This document shows positions 1 to 12,200 of a stretch of 64,000 bases of DNA, piece after piece. Source of the DNA: Fremontodendron californicum. Its lineage: Eukaryota > Streptophyta > Magnoliopsida > Malvales > Malvaceae. The stretch spans positions 10,212,001 through 10,276,000 of the forward strand of contig JAULJL010000028.1 in assembly GCA_030761205.1 (NCBI GenBank). The letters are read 5' to 3'. The translations under genes were made by a program, and so were the position numbers. Positions within the stretch are counted from its first letter, which is position 1; each line of letters opens with the position of its first letter. The notes under the pieces were generated by a model that was given only the letters and a program-made list of their open reading frames with translations, had not been told where the DNA came from and ran no database searches.

Positions 1-1825
1 ATTTAGTAAGTTGATCCATTTGCAATTGCACGAGTACATTTTCAGATTTCTTTAAAGTACATTTTGAGATGTTTAGATGGGTAAAACTATTTTACTCTCC
101 AAAATTACTAGTACCGGTTTTTGTTTTGTTTTGATATTTATAGATTATAGATAAATAATTGAAATTTTGTAATATTAATCTATAAGTTTATTCAATATCA
201 TTAGAATTAAGAAAAAACTTTTTTAATGGAAGTCATTAAGTATAATTAGAATTTTTATTTACAAATTAGATAATGTTATTAATATTTAAAATACAAAATA
301 TATTAGGATAGTCACTTGATGCAATTAAAATTTTATTTAATTACGAATTGAATAATTTTTATTAATTAATATTTATAAAAAAATATCAAAAATGATAATT
401 TAAAAAATGAGTTTTTTTTTTTATACATTAGTTGTGGAGTTTTTTAACTCCACAATCGGGATTAAAAGATGATAAAATGCCTCATTTTTTAAATATATTT
501 TAAGAGATATGTGTTACTCTTCTAACTCTACTTGTAAAGTCTAAAAACTTCATTGACCGTGTATGAGATATATAATTTCTCTTTAAAAATATGATAGTAA
601 TTAAAAATGTTTGTTTAATTTCGACAATCCAATTTTTTTTCAATATATATAAAAATATTATATACAAATAAAAACTACATAATTTCATGCATATACATAC
701 AAATTTGATAACATAAAGATTAAATTGAAGAAAAATAAACTTGAAAAAAAAATGCATGTGTATGAACTATGTGTATGTAGCATTTTCCAAATAAATATAG
801 ATTATTAAATAGATATAAGTTAGTTAGGTATGGTTATATACACAAAATGTTGAAAAAGAGAAAAATCTTATGAAATTTTGATGGTTTTTATGTTATATAT
901 GAGAATGACAAATACAATCAATAAAAAAATTGAAAAAAAAAAAAAAAATTTAGGCAAGACCGTTAGAAAAGCTATTTCAAGGATAACAATTTTCTCACTT
1001 AGGTACAAGTAAACTCTTGAAAACTTTATCCTAATGACTAATGAAGAAATTCAAATTTGTATTTCAAAATTTTTTGAATATACATGAACCATGAACTGAA
1101 AAATGAGAGTGAGAGAGAACAATTTGATTCTTAAGAAATTGAATGTAAAATTGTGTTAAAATGAATGTTAATAAAAGTATTTGTAAGTTCTAATCAATGT
1201 TTGAAACACCTTTTTATGAATAGGCATCACTTGGATGAAAAATAATCACTTTTGAAATGAAGTATCATGTCTAACGAACATATCTTTTTGAATTTTTAAA
1301 TAGGTTATTGGATGCTCGAGTTATAACATTTGAATGTCCAAAATAAATTTTCATTTAGAATTGAAAATTCTGCAGGGCATTCGGATGCCTACCTTAATAA
1401 ATTCTATTTTCCAAAATAAATTTTCAAATGAAATACCTTTTAAACTTAATCATTTGAATTCCCTTCAAACATTTGAATCCCTTTGCTTGTTTTTCATTTC
1501 AAAGATTATTTATCAATTTTCAAATATGATTCTTCAACACATTTACATATTACATAATTTTTAAATATTATTTTAAGAAAAATCATTTTAAGAAAATTTT
1601 TTAAAAAATATTCATTTTTAGTAATATATAACATTTTAATTGTAGTTGAGAAATTACATGTGAAGATTAATGATGTGCACATGTTTTGCTAAATTACTTT
1701 GGGCGGCCAGAAAATGTGGAAAAGGACTAAACGATTGCAGTGAGCGCAACGGCAATGAGAAAGGGCAATATCGTCTTGTTTTGTGCCCTTAGCCCTTAGG
1801 CTTCTAAATTTATACTTTGGGCAAT
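1..1825. other. AT-rich intergenic DNA, no gene seen
   Basis: No reading frame here resembles a protein; the short open frames are low-complexity Phe/Leu/Asn/Lys strings. There are A and T runs, for example near 410-425 and 925-950. From about 1690 the base composition is more balanced, just before a MITE. I see no RNA gene or promoter. Confidence 0.6.
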
Positions 1826-1834
1826 TATTATTAA

Positions 1835-1976
1835 GGGTTTTGCTAACGAGTGCCCTTAGGGCACTTGTTAAGGTTAGTTAATATACTATTTATAGTAATA
1901 ATATTGTATTAAATGCAAAAGTTGACAACTTTATTCATCATTTTCGATGCATTGGATGAAGATGTTAGCAAAATCC
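1835..1976. mobile_element. 142-bp MITE with 9-bp target duplication
   Basis: The ends form a short terminal inverted repeat: GGGTTTTGCTAAC on the left and GTTAGCAAAATCC on the right (one mismatch when inverted). The 9-mer TATTATTAA flanks it on both sides (1826-1834 and 1977-1985). A 9-bp duplication is the hallmark of Mutator-like elements, so this is probably a miniature non-autonomous MULE. Near its left end it has a 15-base palindrome, GTGCCCTTAGGGCAC. The AT-rich flank makes some chance matching of the duplication possible, but the exact 9 of 9 match abutting both ends of the inverted repeat supports the call. Confidence 0.7.
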
Positions 1977-1985
1977 TATTATTAA

Positions 1986-2984
1986 TAATGTAAGTAAAAG
2001 TGTCTTTGGCCGGTCCAAAGAATCATATTCGCATAATAAAAAAATTTGCTTGTTCAAAGTTCAATCTGATTAGATCTAGTGAGTTTGAAAAGCTTGTTTT
2101 ATTTTTTAGAATATTAAAAAATTATTTTTATTTTTATATTAATATATATTTATTATTAAATTTAAATAAAAATTATTTTTATTTATTAAATAGTAATTCG
2201 GATTGAATCGATTTGAATCTAAAATATTTTATTCTAATCTCGATTAAATACAAGGTGGATGGATAATTCGATTCTTAAATAGGTCTAAAGTCAAGTAACT
2301 ATATGATCTTCCACCTTGGACAAATCTTTTAATATATAGTTCTTCAAAGATTTATTTATTTTTCTTTTCTCATGGGATTTGGGAACTTTAATTTATGGGT
2401 TAAACGACAAATTTGTCATCATAATATAGGTGGATATTGAAAATTGTCATATATTTTATTTTGATTGATATTTATTATTATACTTTTAAAATTATGACAA
2501 ATTTACAATTATATTTTTCTTTAATTGAATTTTATCATTAAACTTTGATCGTCCAAGTTCGAATAACTATTTCTTCCATGAAAAGGAATCTAAGTGGATT
2601 AAATGAGCACGTTCTGATTTCCAGCTTCAGACCTCTAATGGATCTAGTTTGTAGTTTTAGTGCCCGGAGGCGTGGGAAAGTCTCCAAAATTCCCGCTTTA
2701 TCAGCAATTAGATCGGTTTTCGTCAAGGATACATGCTTCTGAATTTTGTGGTATAAAGGAGGTCACGAGGATAGGAGAAGGGAATTAAGAGGTTGCAGAT
2801 ATTGAAATTCGAACTTTAAATCTATTAAATATCATTTTTTAAGAGTGATTATACGAATTAATTAAGTTAAATCCTAATTAGAAAAGCGTGGAACACAAGA
2901 AATGAGCTAGGATTTATCTTCAAGTACTTCAACTGAGATCAATTTTTTTATGCTTTCAGGAATCCTACACATGTTGAATCCGGA
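1986..2984. other. Intergenic DNA with one dispersed-repeat copy
   Basis: Around 2040-2280 the sequence resembles a repeat family seen again near 16780, 17790, 18100, 51795 and 52730: a T/A-rich core flanked by stretches such as ATTCGGATTGAAT. The rest, 2300-2980, has no convincing gene. The small open frames near 2540-2740 overlap on both strands and match nothing I know. Confidence 0.4.
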
Positions 2985-3115
2985 GCTTAACTCAGTTGAT
3001 TCATGCAGTCACCTTTAAGAAGTGACATTCAACAGGTTTGAAATTCGAATCTTAACATCTGTAACTTCTTCTTTTATCTCTAGACTGCGACATTCTTTGT
3101 AAGAAAAAAAACACA
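2985..3115 (+). mobile_element. SINE-like sequence (tRNA-derived boxes)
   Basis: An A-box-like stretch, CTCAGTTGATTCATG, is followed by a B-box-like AAATTCGAATC and a pyrimidine-rich tail. The same arrangement, clearly related in sequence, recurs in a DXS intron at about 10945-11060. The two copies share the stretch around GTGACATT, a CAGGTTT segment and an AACATCTG(C/T)AAC segment. Two separate copies with tRNA-like promoter boxes fit a plant SINE; family and exact ends are unknown. Confidence 0.5.
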
Positions 3116-3299
3116 TGTAGATCCTTGATCCAACGCTCTAAGACTTCGGAAGTGACGGGAAAGCAATGCCCATCCATCTGAATCAAGGCTGCCTTTGTTG
3201 TCAAAGCACAATAAAGAGTGTGCGCGGGATGAATCAAGGGGATTTCTGTCTTCATGGATGTTGGTTACATTCATAACCGCTCTACGCTGCTTCACCCCC

Positions 3300-4499
3300 T
3301 TTTTTTACTAATTATTTTTAATTTAATTTAATATTTTAATTTATTTATAAACATAATTTTAGTATATACTAGAAATCTTGCCCCGCTTCGCTGGGGAATT
3401 TTTTAATATTTATAAATTTTTAATTAAATTGACAATTAAAAATAAATTTAAATTAAATCATATTAAATAATTATTATTTATTTAAATAATTTTTTATATT
3501 TTAATATTTTAAATAAATCAATTTAGAGTTAAAATCGAATCATTATGATAAATTATACAAAATATAGAATAAATTGAGACACGATACAACACAATATGAA
3601 AAAATAATTGAAACACGACACGACATGAAAAATAATATGAACACGATACAAATACACGAACGTGTCAAAATCTATATAAAACAAATAATTAATGGGTAAA
3701 AAAATTTTATAAATTTATAATACTTTAAAAATACCAAAAAATAACACGAACACGTCACAAACACATAATTTTTTCTCTAAATTGAATCACTATAACAAAT
3801 TATACAAAATATGTCATGAATTGAGACACGACACGAACACCCAAAATTTTCTCTAAATTGAACCACAATGACAAACTATACAAAATATGACATGAATTGA
3901 AATACGACACAAATATAACATAGAAAAATAATTAAAATACAACACGAAAAATAACATGAACACAACACGAATACATGAAGGTGTCAAAATATAAATAAAA
4001 CGAATTATTAACACGTAAAAATTTATATAAATTTATAATACTTTAAACACATGAAAAAATAACATGAATAAAACATAGGATAAATTGAGACACGACACAA
4101 ATACAATATGAAAAAATAATTAAAACACAATACGAAAAATAACATGAACACGACACGAATACACAAACGTGTCAAAATTTATATAAAATGAATTATTAAT
4201 GTGTAAAAATTTATATAAATTTATAATATTTTGAACACAAAAAATAACACAAATACCCTCACAAACATACAAATTTTTCTCTAAATTGAATCACTATAAC
4301 AAATTATGCAAAATATGTCATGAGTTAAGACACGACATGAACACACAAATTTTTTTCTAAATTGAATCACAATGATAAACTATGCAAAATATGAAATTAA
4401 TTGAGATACGACGCGAACACAACATAGAAAAAATAATTAAAACACAACATGAAAAATAACATGAACACTACACGAATACACGAACGTGTCAAAATATAC
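3300..4499. repeat. Degenerate AT-rich repeat block interrupted by CACTA
   Basis: From about 3530 the same phrases recur in imperfect copies of roughly 240-320 bp: ACACGAACGTGTCAAAAT, then ATTATTAACGTGTAAAAATT, then ATTGAATCACTATAACAAAT, then GAGACACGACACGAACAC. The block resumes at 8231 directly after the CACTA element. A diverged relative lies at about 16080-16265. The stretch at 3370-3400 holds a small GC-rich hairpin (CCCCGCTTCGCTGGGG). It could be an old satellite or the inside of a decayed element. Confidence 0.6.
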
Positions 4500-4839
4500 C
4501 ACTACAAACAAATTTTCATATACTGACGCTTACCAATACTGACGGTAGTAATCCGTAGGTATAAATAATCTATAGCGACGGATTTTTATAACCGTCAGAA
4601 TATGATTAACATATACCGACACTTTCTTGTCTGTCGCTATAGATACTTCGTATACTGACGGCTTTTCATTAACCGTCGATATAGGTATGCTTTTTACGGA
4701 CAGATTCTCTATCTTTTGTCAGTATATTTGCCAAAAATAACCCAATTTTTAAAATCGCAGAAAATTTTACTTTTTACTTTATTTTTTATTTTATTTTTAA
4801 TTAAATAAATCTATAGCAACGGACCATTAATTTATGTCC

Positions 4840-7300
4840 GTTGGTATAGGCCTTGGTTATATTTAAGGTTTATTTTATTTTTTCATTCTCTCCTTTCTCT
4901 TCCGCTCTCTCCTCCTTTCTCTTCGGCTCTTTTGTGTTTAGGGTTTGTTTAATATTTTCATTCTGTCTAACAAGCGAATCCAACAGATATCTTCAACATT
5001 CAAGCAGACAACATAGGTATGTTTCTCTCATTTTCTTCAGAATTTTTCTTCAGCATTCAAGCGAAGTTACTCAATTCAGAATCTTTTCAGAAGAATAATT
5101 TTCTTCTATAAAAGCGTAAAGGAACAAACATCTTTACCTTTCATCCGATTTCTACTATTGTAGAAAACATCTGGTAATACTGTTGGGTGTTATCCAAAGA
5201 AATGCTCCCAAAAATATTTTCACAAATCCAAATAAATGTTCTCTATAGGAGCCCCAGAGCCGCTCGATAGTTCACGTGAATGAAGCTCACTTTACCTTTA
5301 TTTTCTTTCACTGATTCACAGTTCCAATTCGCTTCTTGTTCTTGTTCGTTCTGAGAACAAACGATTTCATTCTGACGTTAGAGATTTTATTTAATTTTGA
5401 AAAATGATTTGATTTGTTTTAATTCTTTGAATCACATAAATTTTCGTGTTGAAATTGTTACTTTCTTTCAATTTTTTTTTTTAAAAAAAAAAAATTTAGT
5501 TGGAGATTTTAATTAAGTTTTGCATTACTTGAAATTCATCTGTTCTGGTGCTCAGCGTGCTGGATCTGAAGGTAGCATTGTTGTGAGTCAACTGGAAAAC
5601 CATAAGCGAGCCAAAGTCTACTCCGATTTTCAGTAAGTCAACTGGAAAACTGTAGACAAATTTAATTAAGAAATTTAATTTTTTGTCATACTTATTCTAC
5701 AAGGTTTTCACTGCAGTGAGAGCATGTCTTGCTCTTCGACAGGGAGAGATTATAATATTAACCAAGGCTCATCAAATTCATCTAATAATGGGATATTTGA
5801 TCTCAATTTCATTTTGAATAATGGGAGTGATGGGCATCCTTTTGATGGAAATGTTGGGAAAGATGAGGAAGATGAGGGTGGTTTGAGAGTGGAAGATTTG
5901 AAATCCGGATGGATCTGACCGATGACTTATTGCATATGGTAGGTAGTTTGAACTATTACACTTCTATTTTAGTTTTTATAATTTTGTACATTGTTCTATT
6001 TTTTGAACCTTTTGTTTATTTTTCCTATTTTCAGGTGTTCTCATTCTTGGACCATTGCAATCTTTGTCATGATGCTATGGATTGTAGGTAGTGGCGAGCA
6101 GCTAGTGCTCATGAGGATTTTTGGCGGTGTTTGAATTTTGAAAATCGGAATATATCTTTTAAACAATGTGAGTTTCTTCACGTAGTTGTTCATTTGGTTT
6201 AAACAGTGTATTCCAAAAAAATAAAACATAGAAATTAGCTAGAGAAATGGGGATGATAGTCTAAATTTCTTAGAATATTAATTAAGAGAATATACGAGCA
6301 TGCAATTATATAAAGTTGTCCTTTTATCTTTTATATATTGAGAATTACCATGTTTGGTGCTGGTTCCTAGGCAAGAGGATACTCATGTCATATGCTACAG
6401 ATCATCGTAAATAGGTCATTTTTCTATTGATTTGTTTGTTCATTAGATTATTTTGTGTGAGACAATTGTCCATTGTTAGTAATGAAATTGATTTGCTTAT
6501 GTGAGATTCTGTTCTCAGAATATTTAGAACTTCTCTAAATGTTCATATAATGATTATAAGCTGTTCCATGAGCATGTTCTTTAAAATTCATTTTGTAGGT
6601 CAAAGTATGGGACACCAACAGTTAGCATTTTGTGCTCTGTCATTGGAGTTATTTTCTTGTCTTGGATGAGTTTTCAGGAGATCCTGGAATTCCTATATTC
6701 AATTGGAATGCTTCTTGAATTTGCTACTTTTACAAAATTGAGAATAAAAAAACCAGATCTACATAGGTCTTATAGAGTTATTTTGCAAACATTTGTGGTA
6801 ACAATGCTTTGCCTGCCCCCTGCCTTGTTGCTTGTTCTTGTCATGTGCCTAGCTTCTGTAAAGACATTCATTGTAAGTGGTATAGTTATTATTATAGTTA
6901 GATCTTTTCCCTTTTTAAGTACTAATGTAAAGACATTCATTGAAGTGGTATAGTCTTTGTTTAGGATTGTTGTCTTTTTTTTGGTCCTTGCAAGATTTTC
7001 TTCTTTATGATTGTTTTATTTTTCTCTATCCTTTCTGGTTGTAATTAGACATTGATCATTATTTTTATGTTTATTATGTCATAATACTTTTTAGGTACTT
7101 GATGCTGCTAGTGCTCCAAATTTGTCACCACGTGCAATAAATCGATCTTCAACTTCCAGTCATCAACTTAATCAAAATGAAGATGGTAAACTATTTCATT
7201 ATTTTATTCTTCTATATTGACTTCACTACTTAATTTAATTGCTTTTAATTGTATAATATTTGTCAATTTTATGCAGATGCTGCTCCATAGGAATATTCAT
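4840..7300 (+). other. CACTA interior: gene-like, unrecognised fragments
   Basis: The interior is not a recognisable CACTA transposase. It has stretches that look like decayed exons separated by T-rich intron-like DNA. One is a 64-aa frame at 5724-5918 that begins MSCSSTGRDYN, is Ser/Asn-rich, then has an acidic run (KDEEDEGG). Another is a 107-aa hydrophobic frame at 6630-6953 with Leu/Val-rich membrane-like segments. A C/T-rich leader at 4880-5090 resembles a plant 5' UTR. This could be cargo captured from a host gene or the remains of an element-encoded gene. I cannot assign a function. Confidence 0.3.
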
Positions 7301-7615
7301 GAGATTTGGATTGCTGATTCACTTTATGTATTTGGATTGCTTATTTACTTTGTCTTTTTGCTAATTTTCAATTATAAGACTGTGTTATAACTTTAGTTTG
7401 CGACTTCTATTTAGTTTGTGAAAGTTATATAATTAAGACAATTTATTTGTAACTTTATTTTTAATATTATTAAATATTTTATACTTTCTTATAATGCGTT
7501 TTTTTTTTATATGAGATATGTTGGATTAAATTATAAATAAACAAATATTAATAATTAAAAATATAGTAAAATTTTATTTTTACCGACGCTTTGAACTCTA
7601 TACGTGTGTCGGTAT

Positions 7616-8191
7616 ATGTATATTGACGGTATCTATACCGACGGACTCTTAGGCCGTCGGTATAGATGAAAAACAAAAGGGACTAACCCAACATAGGCTA
7701 TACCGACGGTAGTAACATTAGTGACGCCTTAAACCGTAGGTATAGGTTATACATCCTATTCCGACGGTCGTTTTTTCCGTCGGTATAGGTATATACCGAC
7801 GAAGGTTTTACCGTCGCTTAAATTTTTGTCGGAATAGTCATTTTGACTGTCGGTATAGGGTTTTAGGACATTTAGCGACGGATGTTTGGGTTTAAATTCA
7901 TCCATGTATATTGACGGTATCTATACCGACGGACTCTTAGGCCGTCGGTATAGATGAAAAACAAAAGGGACTAACCCAACATAGGCTATATCGACGGTAG
8001 TAACATTAGTGACGCCTTAAATCGTCGGTATAGGTTATACATCCTATTCCGACGGTCGCTTTTTCTGTCGGTATAGGTATATACCGACGAAGGTTTTACC
8101 GTCGCTTAAATTTTTGTCGGAATAGTCATTTTGACTGTCGGTATAGGGTTTTAGGACATTTAGTGACGGATTTTTGGGTTTTACCAACGCT
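7616..8191. repeat. 288-bp tandem duplication of CACTA subterminal region
   Basis: Copy 1 runs from about 7616 and copy 2 from 7904, an offset of exactly 288 bp that holds up to the shared TTTTAGGACATTTAG (7861 and 8149). Each copy holds several ACCGTCGGTATA-type motifs in both orientations. Copy differences are few (for example TTTAGCGACGG versus TTTAGTGACGG), so the duplication is fairly recent. It doubles the number of potential transposase-binding motifs at the right end. Confidence 0.8.
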
Positions 8192-8228
8192 TTTTGGACC
8201 GTCACTATATGACAATTTGTTTGTAGCG

Positions 8229-8889
8229 TGCATAAAACAAATTATTAACGTATAAAAATTTATAATATTTTAAACACACAAAATAACACGAATACGAATA
8301 CACGATTTTTTTTTCCTTTCCCTTTCTTTTTCTTTTTCTTTTTCTTTCTCTTATTCTTTTCCAACCCCCCCAAAAAAAGAACACGTGTAAGTGTGTGAGA
8401 GATGTGTGTGGCCAATATTATATATATGTATGATATAATATAATATACATACATATATATATATATATAATATTAACATATATATGATTTTAGTATATCT
8501 ATATAATATATATATTAAAAATATAAAATATTTTAAGAGATAAAATAATCATTTTAAAAGGTGGAGCAGGGCGGGATGGAGCAGAGCAAATATTTATCAA
8601 AACCGTCCTATTCCATTCCACTTTTCAAAAAATAATAATAATTCCTATTCGGAACGGATCAATGTGAAATTCGTAGAACAGATCGGATTTTGCCATCCTA
8701 TTTTTTATAACAGAAGTTCCACCAAAATTCATGGACTCGAAATGTTCTTACACCCCTATCAGATCTTTTTCTAGCTACCTCGATCAAGCTTTAGATCAAC
8801 TGGTTCTTCCAAGTATCTCTCTGCAATATCCTCAACTTTTCTGCCACTTGTTTCCTTTATAAGCTTAGATCAATAAAGGTTTTATTAGC
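8229..8889. other. Intergenic: repeat remnant and microsatellites
   Basis: The first 60 bases continue the repeat block that the CACTA element split. A pyrimidine tract (CTTTTT repeats) lies at 8306-8360 and a (TA)n-rich tract at about 8400-8520. From 8560 to 8740 there is GC-balanced sequence of the dispersed-repeat kind. No gene is seen. Confidence 0.5.
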
Positions 8890-9061
8890 CTATGTTACTC
8901 GAATTCGGATGTGAGTTTCAGACACGGGTATGCTCAATTTTTTTCTAAAATTTTCATGTATTTGAAGGGTACTTGAAGAATCATATCTCCATATTCATAT
9001 CTGGATATGCATCGGATACGAGTACTTCAAAAAAAAAAATGAAAAAATCGGAGTAACATAG
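8890..9061. mobile_element. Palindromic MITE, copy A (downstream of DXS)
   Basis: It begins CTATGTTACTCGAATTC and ends CGGAGTAACATAG, so the termini are inverted repeats (CTATGTTACTC). Between them are the family phrases GTGAGTTTCAGACACGGGTA and GGATACGAGTACTTCAA. The same family occurs five more times inside DXS introns and as a decayed copy near 18240-18390. Confidence 0.7.
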
Positions 9062-9288
9062 CTAGCAGCTATTCCGAAAAAAATATTACATTGATTAAAA
9101 ACAATCAATTACACAAGGCCTTTAGTTATCGTGATATGCTACAAATTGAAGAATAATCTTGATTGTAGAATGCCTATATTACATTTCTTGCTATTTGAAC
9201 CCAGCAAGAAATTAACTTGCTAAAAGGGGTTCTAGCTAGTGAATAAAGACTAATACATGGTTCATATGTATGGGAAGATCAGTTCCAT

Positions 9289-12200
9289 CTACAGGTTGAG
9301 TCGGTGAACGCCCTCCCTAGTTTGCCCCAGCAGTGACAAAGCTGTGGCTGCAATGTGCTTTGAGCTGAGCCCTGCCTCTTCAATCTGATCACTTTGAGAT
9401 CCATGGTCAATGTATCTGTCAGGGAGAATCATAGGCCTCCACTGCACCAAGTAAGATAGATTTTAGAAATAATAATACCAAATCTCCAACTGATTAATTA
9501 CATTCCCAGTTGGACATTGTTATATCCATTAACTAAATAGACCAAAGGTCCAAGACAAGTCCAACAGTCAAACAGGTGAAGCCCATAAACTAAAAGAGGG
9601 TTGATACCAATTATTGTCAACTACACAGAATTTCAAGTATATATGGACACTGAATTTAGGTCATATTTTTTAGTACTCTATTTTTGGGTGTCATTACCTT
9701 TTGCAGGTCCGGAAACCTTTCCTACCAAAAGACCATCAATAGATATCATGGCTTTTGTTCAAGTTAATGGAAGGTTGTTAGCATCTATGTTACTTAGACT
9801 CGGTTGTGAGTGTCAGATATGGGTATGTGTCCGATACGGGTATACTTAATTTTTTCTAAGTTTTTTCGAAGATTATACCCTCATACCTATGTCTGAATAT
9901 GTGTCGGACACAAGTGTCGGACACAGATACTTTAGAAAAAATGAAAAGTCGGAGTAACTTAGGTTAGCATATGTTACCTTAAGCTTTCCATCTAGTAGTC
10001 CGTTCAAGCTCAAGAAATGAGAAACATGGGTGCTGAACCCTCCAATTGATCCTTCTTCGGCAATGATCAATATCTCATGTTCTTGAGCTAGCTGTCTTAG
10101 TAAATATCCATCAATTGGTTTACAGAATCGAGCATCAGCCACTGTTGCGGAGATTCCAAGCATTTCTAGGAGCTCTGCGGCTTTCATACAACTTTGTACA
10201 ATTGTTCCATACCCCAAAATCGCCACCCTGTTTCCCTCTCTTAGTACTCTTCCCTTTCCAATCTGAATATATTTTCAAAAATTTGGGTTAAGAAATTTGA
10301 ACAGATGCTATGATCAGTGACCATGTGCCTATATTACTTGAACTCGGGTGTGAGTGTCGAACACGGTTCTGTTCAATCTTTTTCAAGATTTCAATGTATT
10401 GGAGGGTTCTTGGAGGATCATATCTTCATACCCACGTCCGGATATGCGTCGGACATGGGTGTCGAACACGATTACTTCAAGAAAAAGAAGAATCGGAACA
10501 ACATAGCCATGTGCAACTAAAAAGATGGGGTAGAATGAAGTTAATATACCTCCAAAGGTGTTCCTTTGTTGTTTGGTGGGAGAATGGAACCAATGCCATT
10601 TCCTCTGGGGTACCTAAAGCAACTAGGCCGATCATCAATAGCTACAGCTGTTGCCACCATGTGCATCAGCTCAGTCTCATTTGAAGGGGCCATAACCACC
10701 ATATTAGGCAAACATGCCATAAAAGTAGTGTCAAAAGCACCGCAATGGGTTGGTCCATCTGCCCCCACCAGGCCGGCCCTGTCTATTGCAAATCTCACCG
10801 GAAGCTTTTGAAGATCTACATCATGAGCAACCTGCAATCAAAAATCAAGATAAAGTAATTTGTTATTATCAGGTTTTGATATTGCTTTGAAATTTGCTTA
10901 GTCTTAATTTGAGATTAAAATAAATTAAAGTGAACCCATTTATTAGCTCAGTTGGTTCATGTAGTCACTTTAAAGAGGTGACATTAAGCAGGTTTAAGAT
11001 TCGAATCCCAACATCTGCAACCTCTTCCTTATCCCGACCTCCTTTGTACAAAAAAATTAATTAATTAATTAAAGAAGGTATAATTTCAATTACCTGATCA
11101 AATCCTCTTTGTAGAAATGAAGAGTAAATGGCACAAAAAGGTTTAAGGCCTTGAGAAGCTAGACCAGCAGCAAAAGTAACAGCATGTTGTTCTGCTATAC
11201 CAACATCAAAACATCTATCTGGGAATTTTTTTTGGAATAAATTAAGTCCTGTTCCTCCACCCATGGCAGCATGAATTCCTACAATTTTATCATCTTCTTC
11301 TGCTTCAGCTATTAAAGACTCTGCAAAGTACTGAGTATATGAAAGTGTTTCTGATTTGCTCTTCATTTGTTTTCCAGACTTAGGATCAAATTTGACAACA
11401 CCTAGAAGAAGAAGAAGAAGAAGGAAATTCCTGTTAGGCCTAATTCTTTAAACACTGAACTTTTATGGAAAAAAAAAGGAGAAAAATTTGTAATGACACT
11501 TTGAATCTATGTTATCCGGATCTATGTTACTTGGATTCAGGTGTGAGTGTCGGATACGGGTATGGTCAGTTTTTCTAAGTTTTTTTATGTATTTGGAGGG
11601 TCATATCATCATATTCATGTCCGAATATATGTTGGACACGGGTATCAGACACGAATACTTCAAGAAAAATGAAGAGTTGGAGCAACATAGATCCGAACTT
11701 TTCATTTTCCCTAAAGTATTCGTGTCCGACACAAGTCGGACATAAGTATGGGTGTATGATCTTCCAAATATATGAAAAAGTTTAGAAACAATTTCGCATA
11801 CTTATGTTGGATACATACTCGTATCCGACACTCACCTTTGAATCCGGATAACATAGCTTTGAATTGTACGTACCATGCATTTTGTCAGGTGCAATCTCAG
11901 CAGGAGCATAGCCTTTACCCTTCTCGGTAATGACATGAATGAGAACAGGCCCTGGGGCTGGCATTGATCGAATTTCATTCAAGACATAAACAAGGTCTTC
12001 TACGTTATGACCATCCACTGGACCAATATAGTATAGTCCTAGTTCTTCAAATAGGCTAGCCCCAGAACCACCCGCCACTCCTCTAACATAGGAATCAAAT
12101 TTGGCAGCGATTTCATGTGTTTGCCCTCCGATTTGCTTTGTAATGCCCTGTGAATATGTCAAAGAACTTAATAAGCCCATTTTTCTGAGTTATTTTAGTC

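Larger units (their letters stand above)
4500..8228. mobile_element. CACTA (En/Spm-type) DNA transposon, about 3.7 kb
   Basis: The left end starts CACTACAAACAAATT. The inverted right end starts CGCTACAAACAAATT, a near-perfect terminal inverted repeat with one substitution in the diagnostic CACTA pentamer. Both ends are followed by many subterminal copies of a CTGACGG/ACCGTCGGTATA motif in both orientations, as expected for binding sites of a CACTA transposase. The 3-bp flanks are TAC (4497-4499) and TGC (8229-8231), a 3-bp duplication with one change. The flanking repeat reads through if the element is removed. I see no transposase inside, so it is a non-autonomous or decayed copy. Confidence 0.88.

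Noticed and set aside
2538..2742. Overlapping 62-aa and 65-aa frames on both strands
   Set aside because: They are mirror frames in a stretch with slightly higher GC; neither has a recognisable domain or splice context.
10310..10811. Plus-strand open frames of 124, 67 and 81 aa across the DXS locus
   Set aside because: They are antisense to DXS exon 8 or run through a MITE copy.
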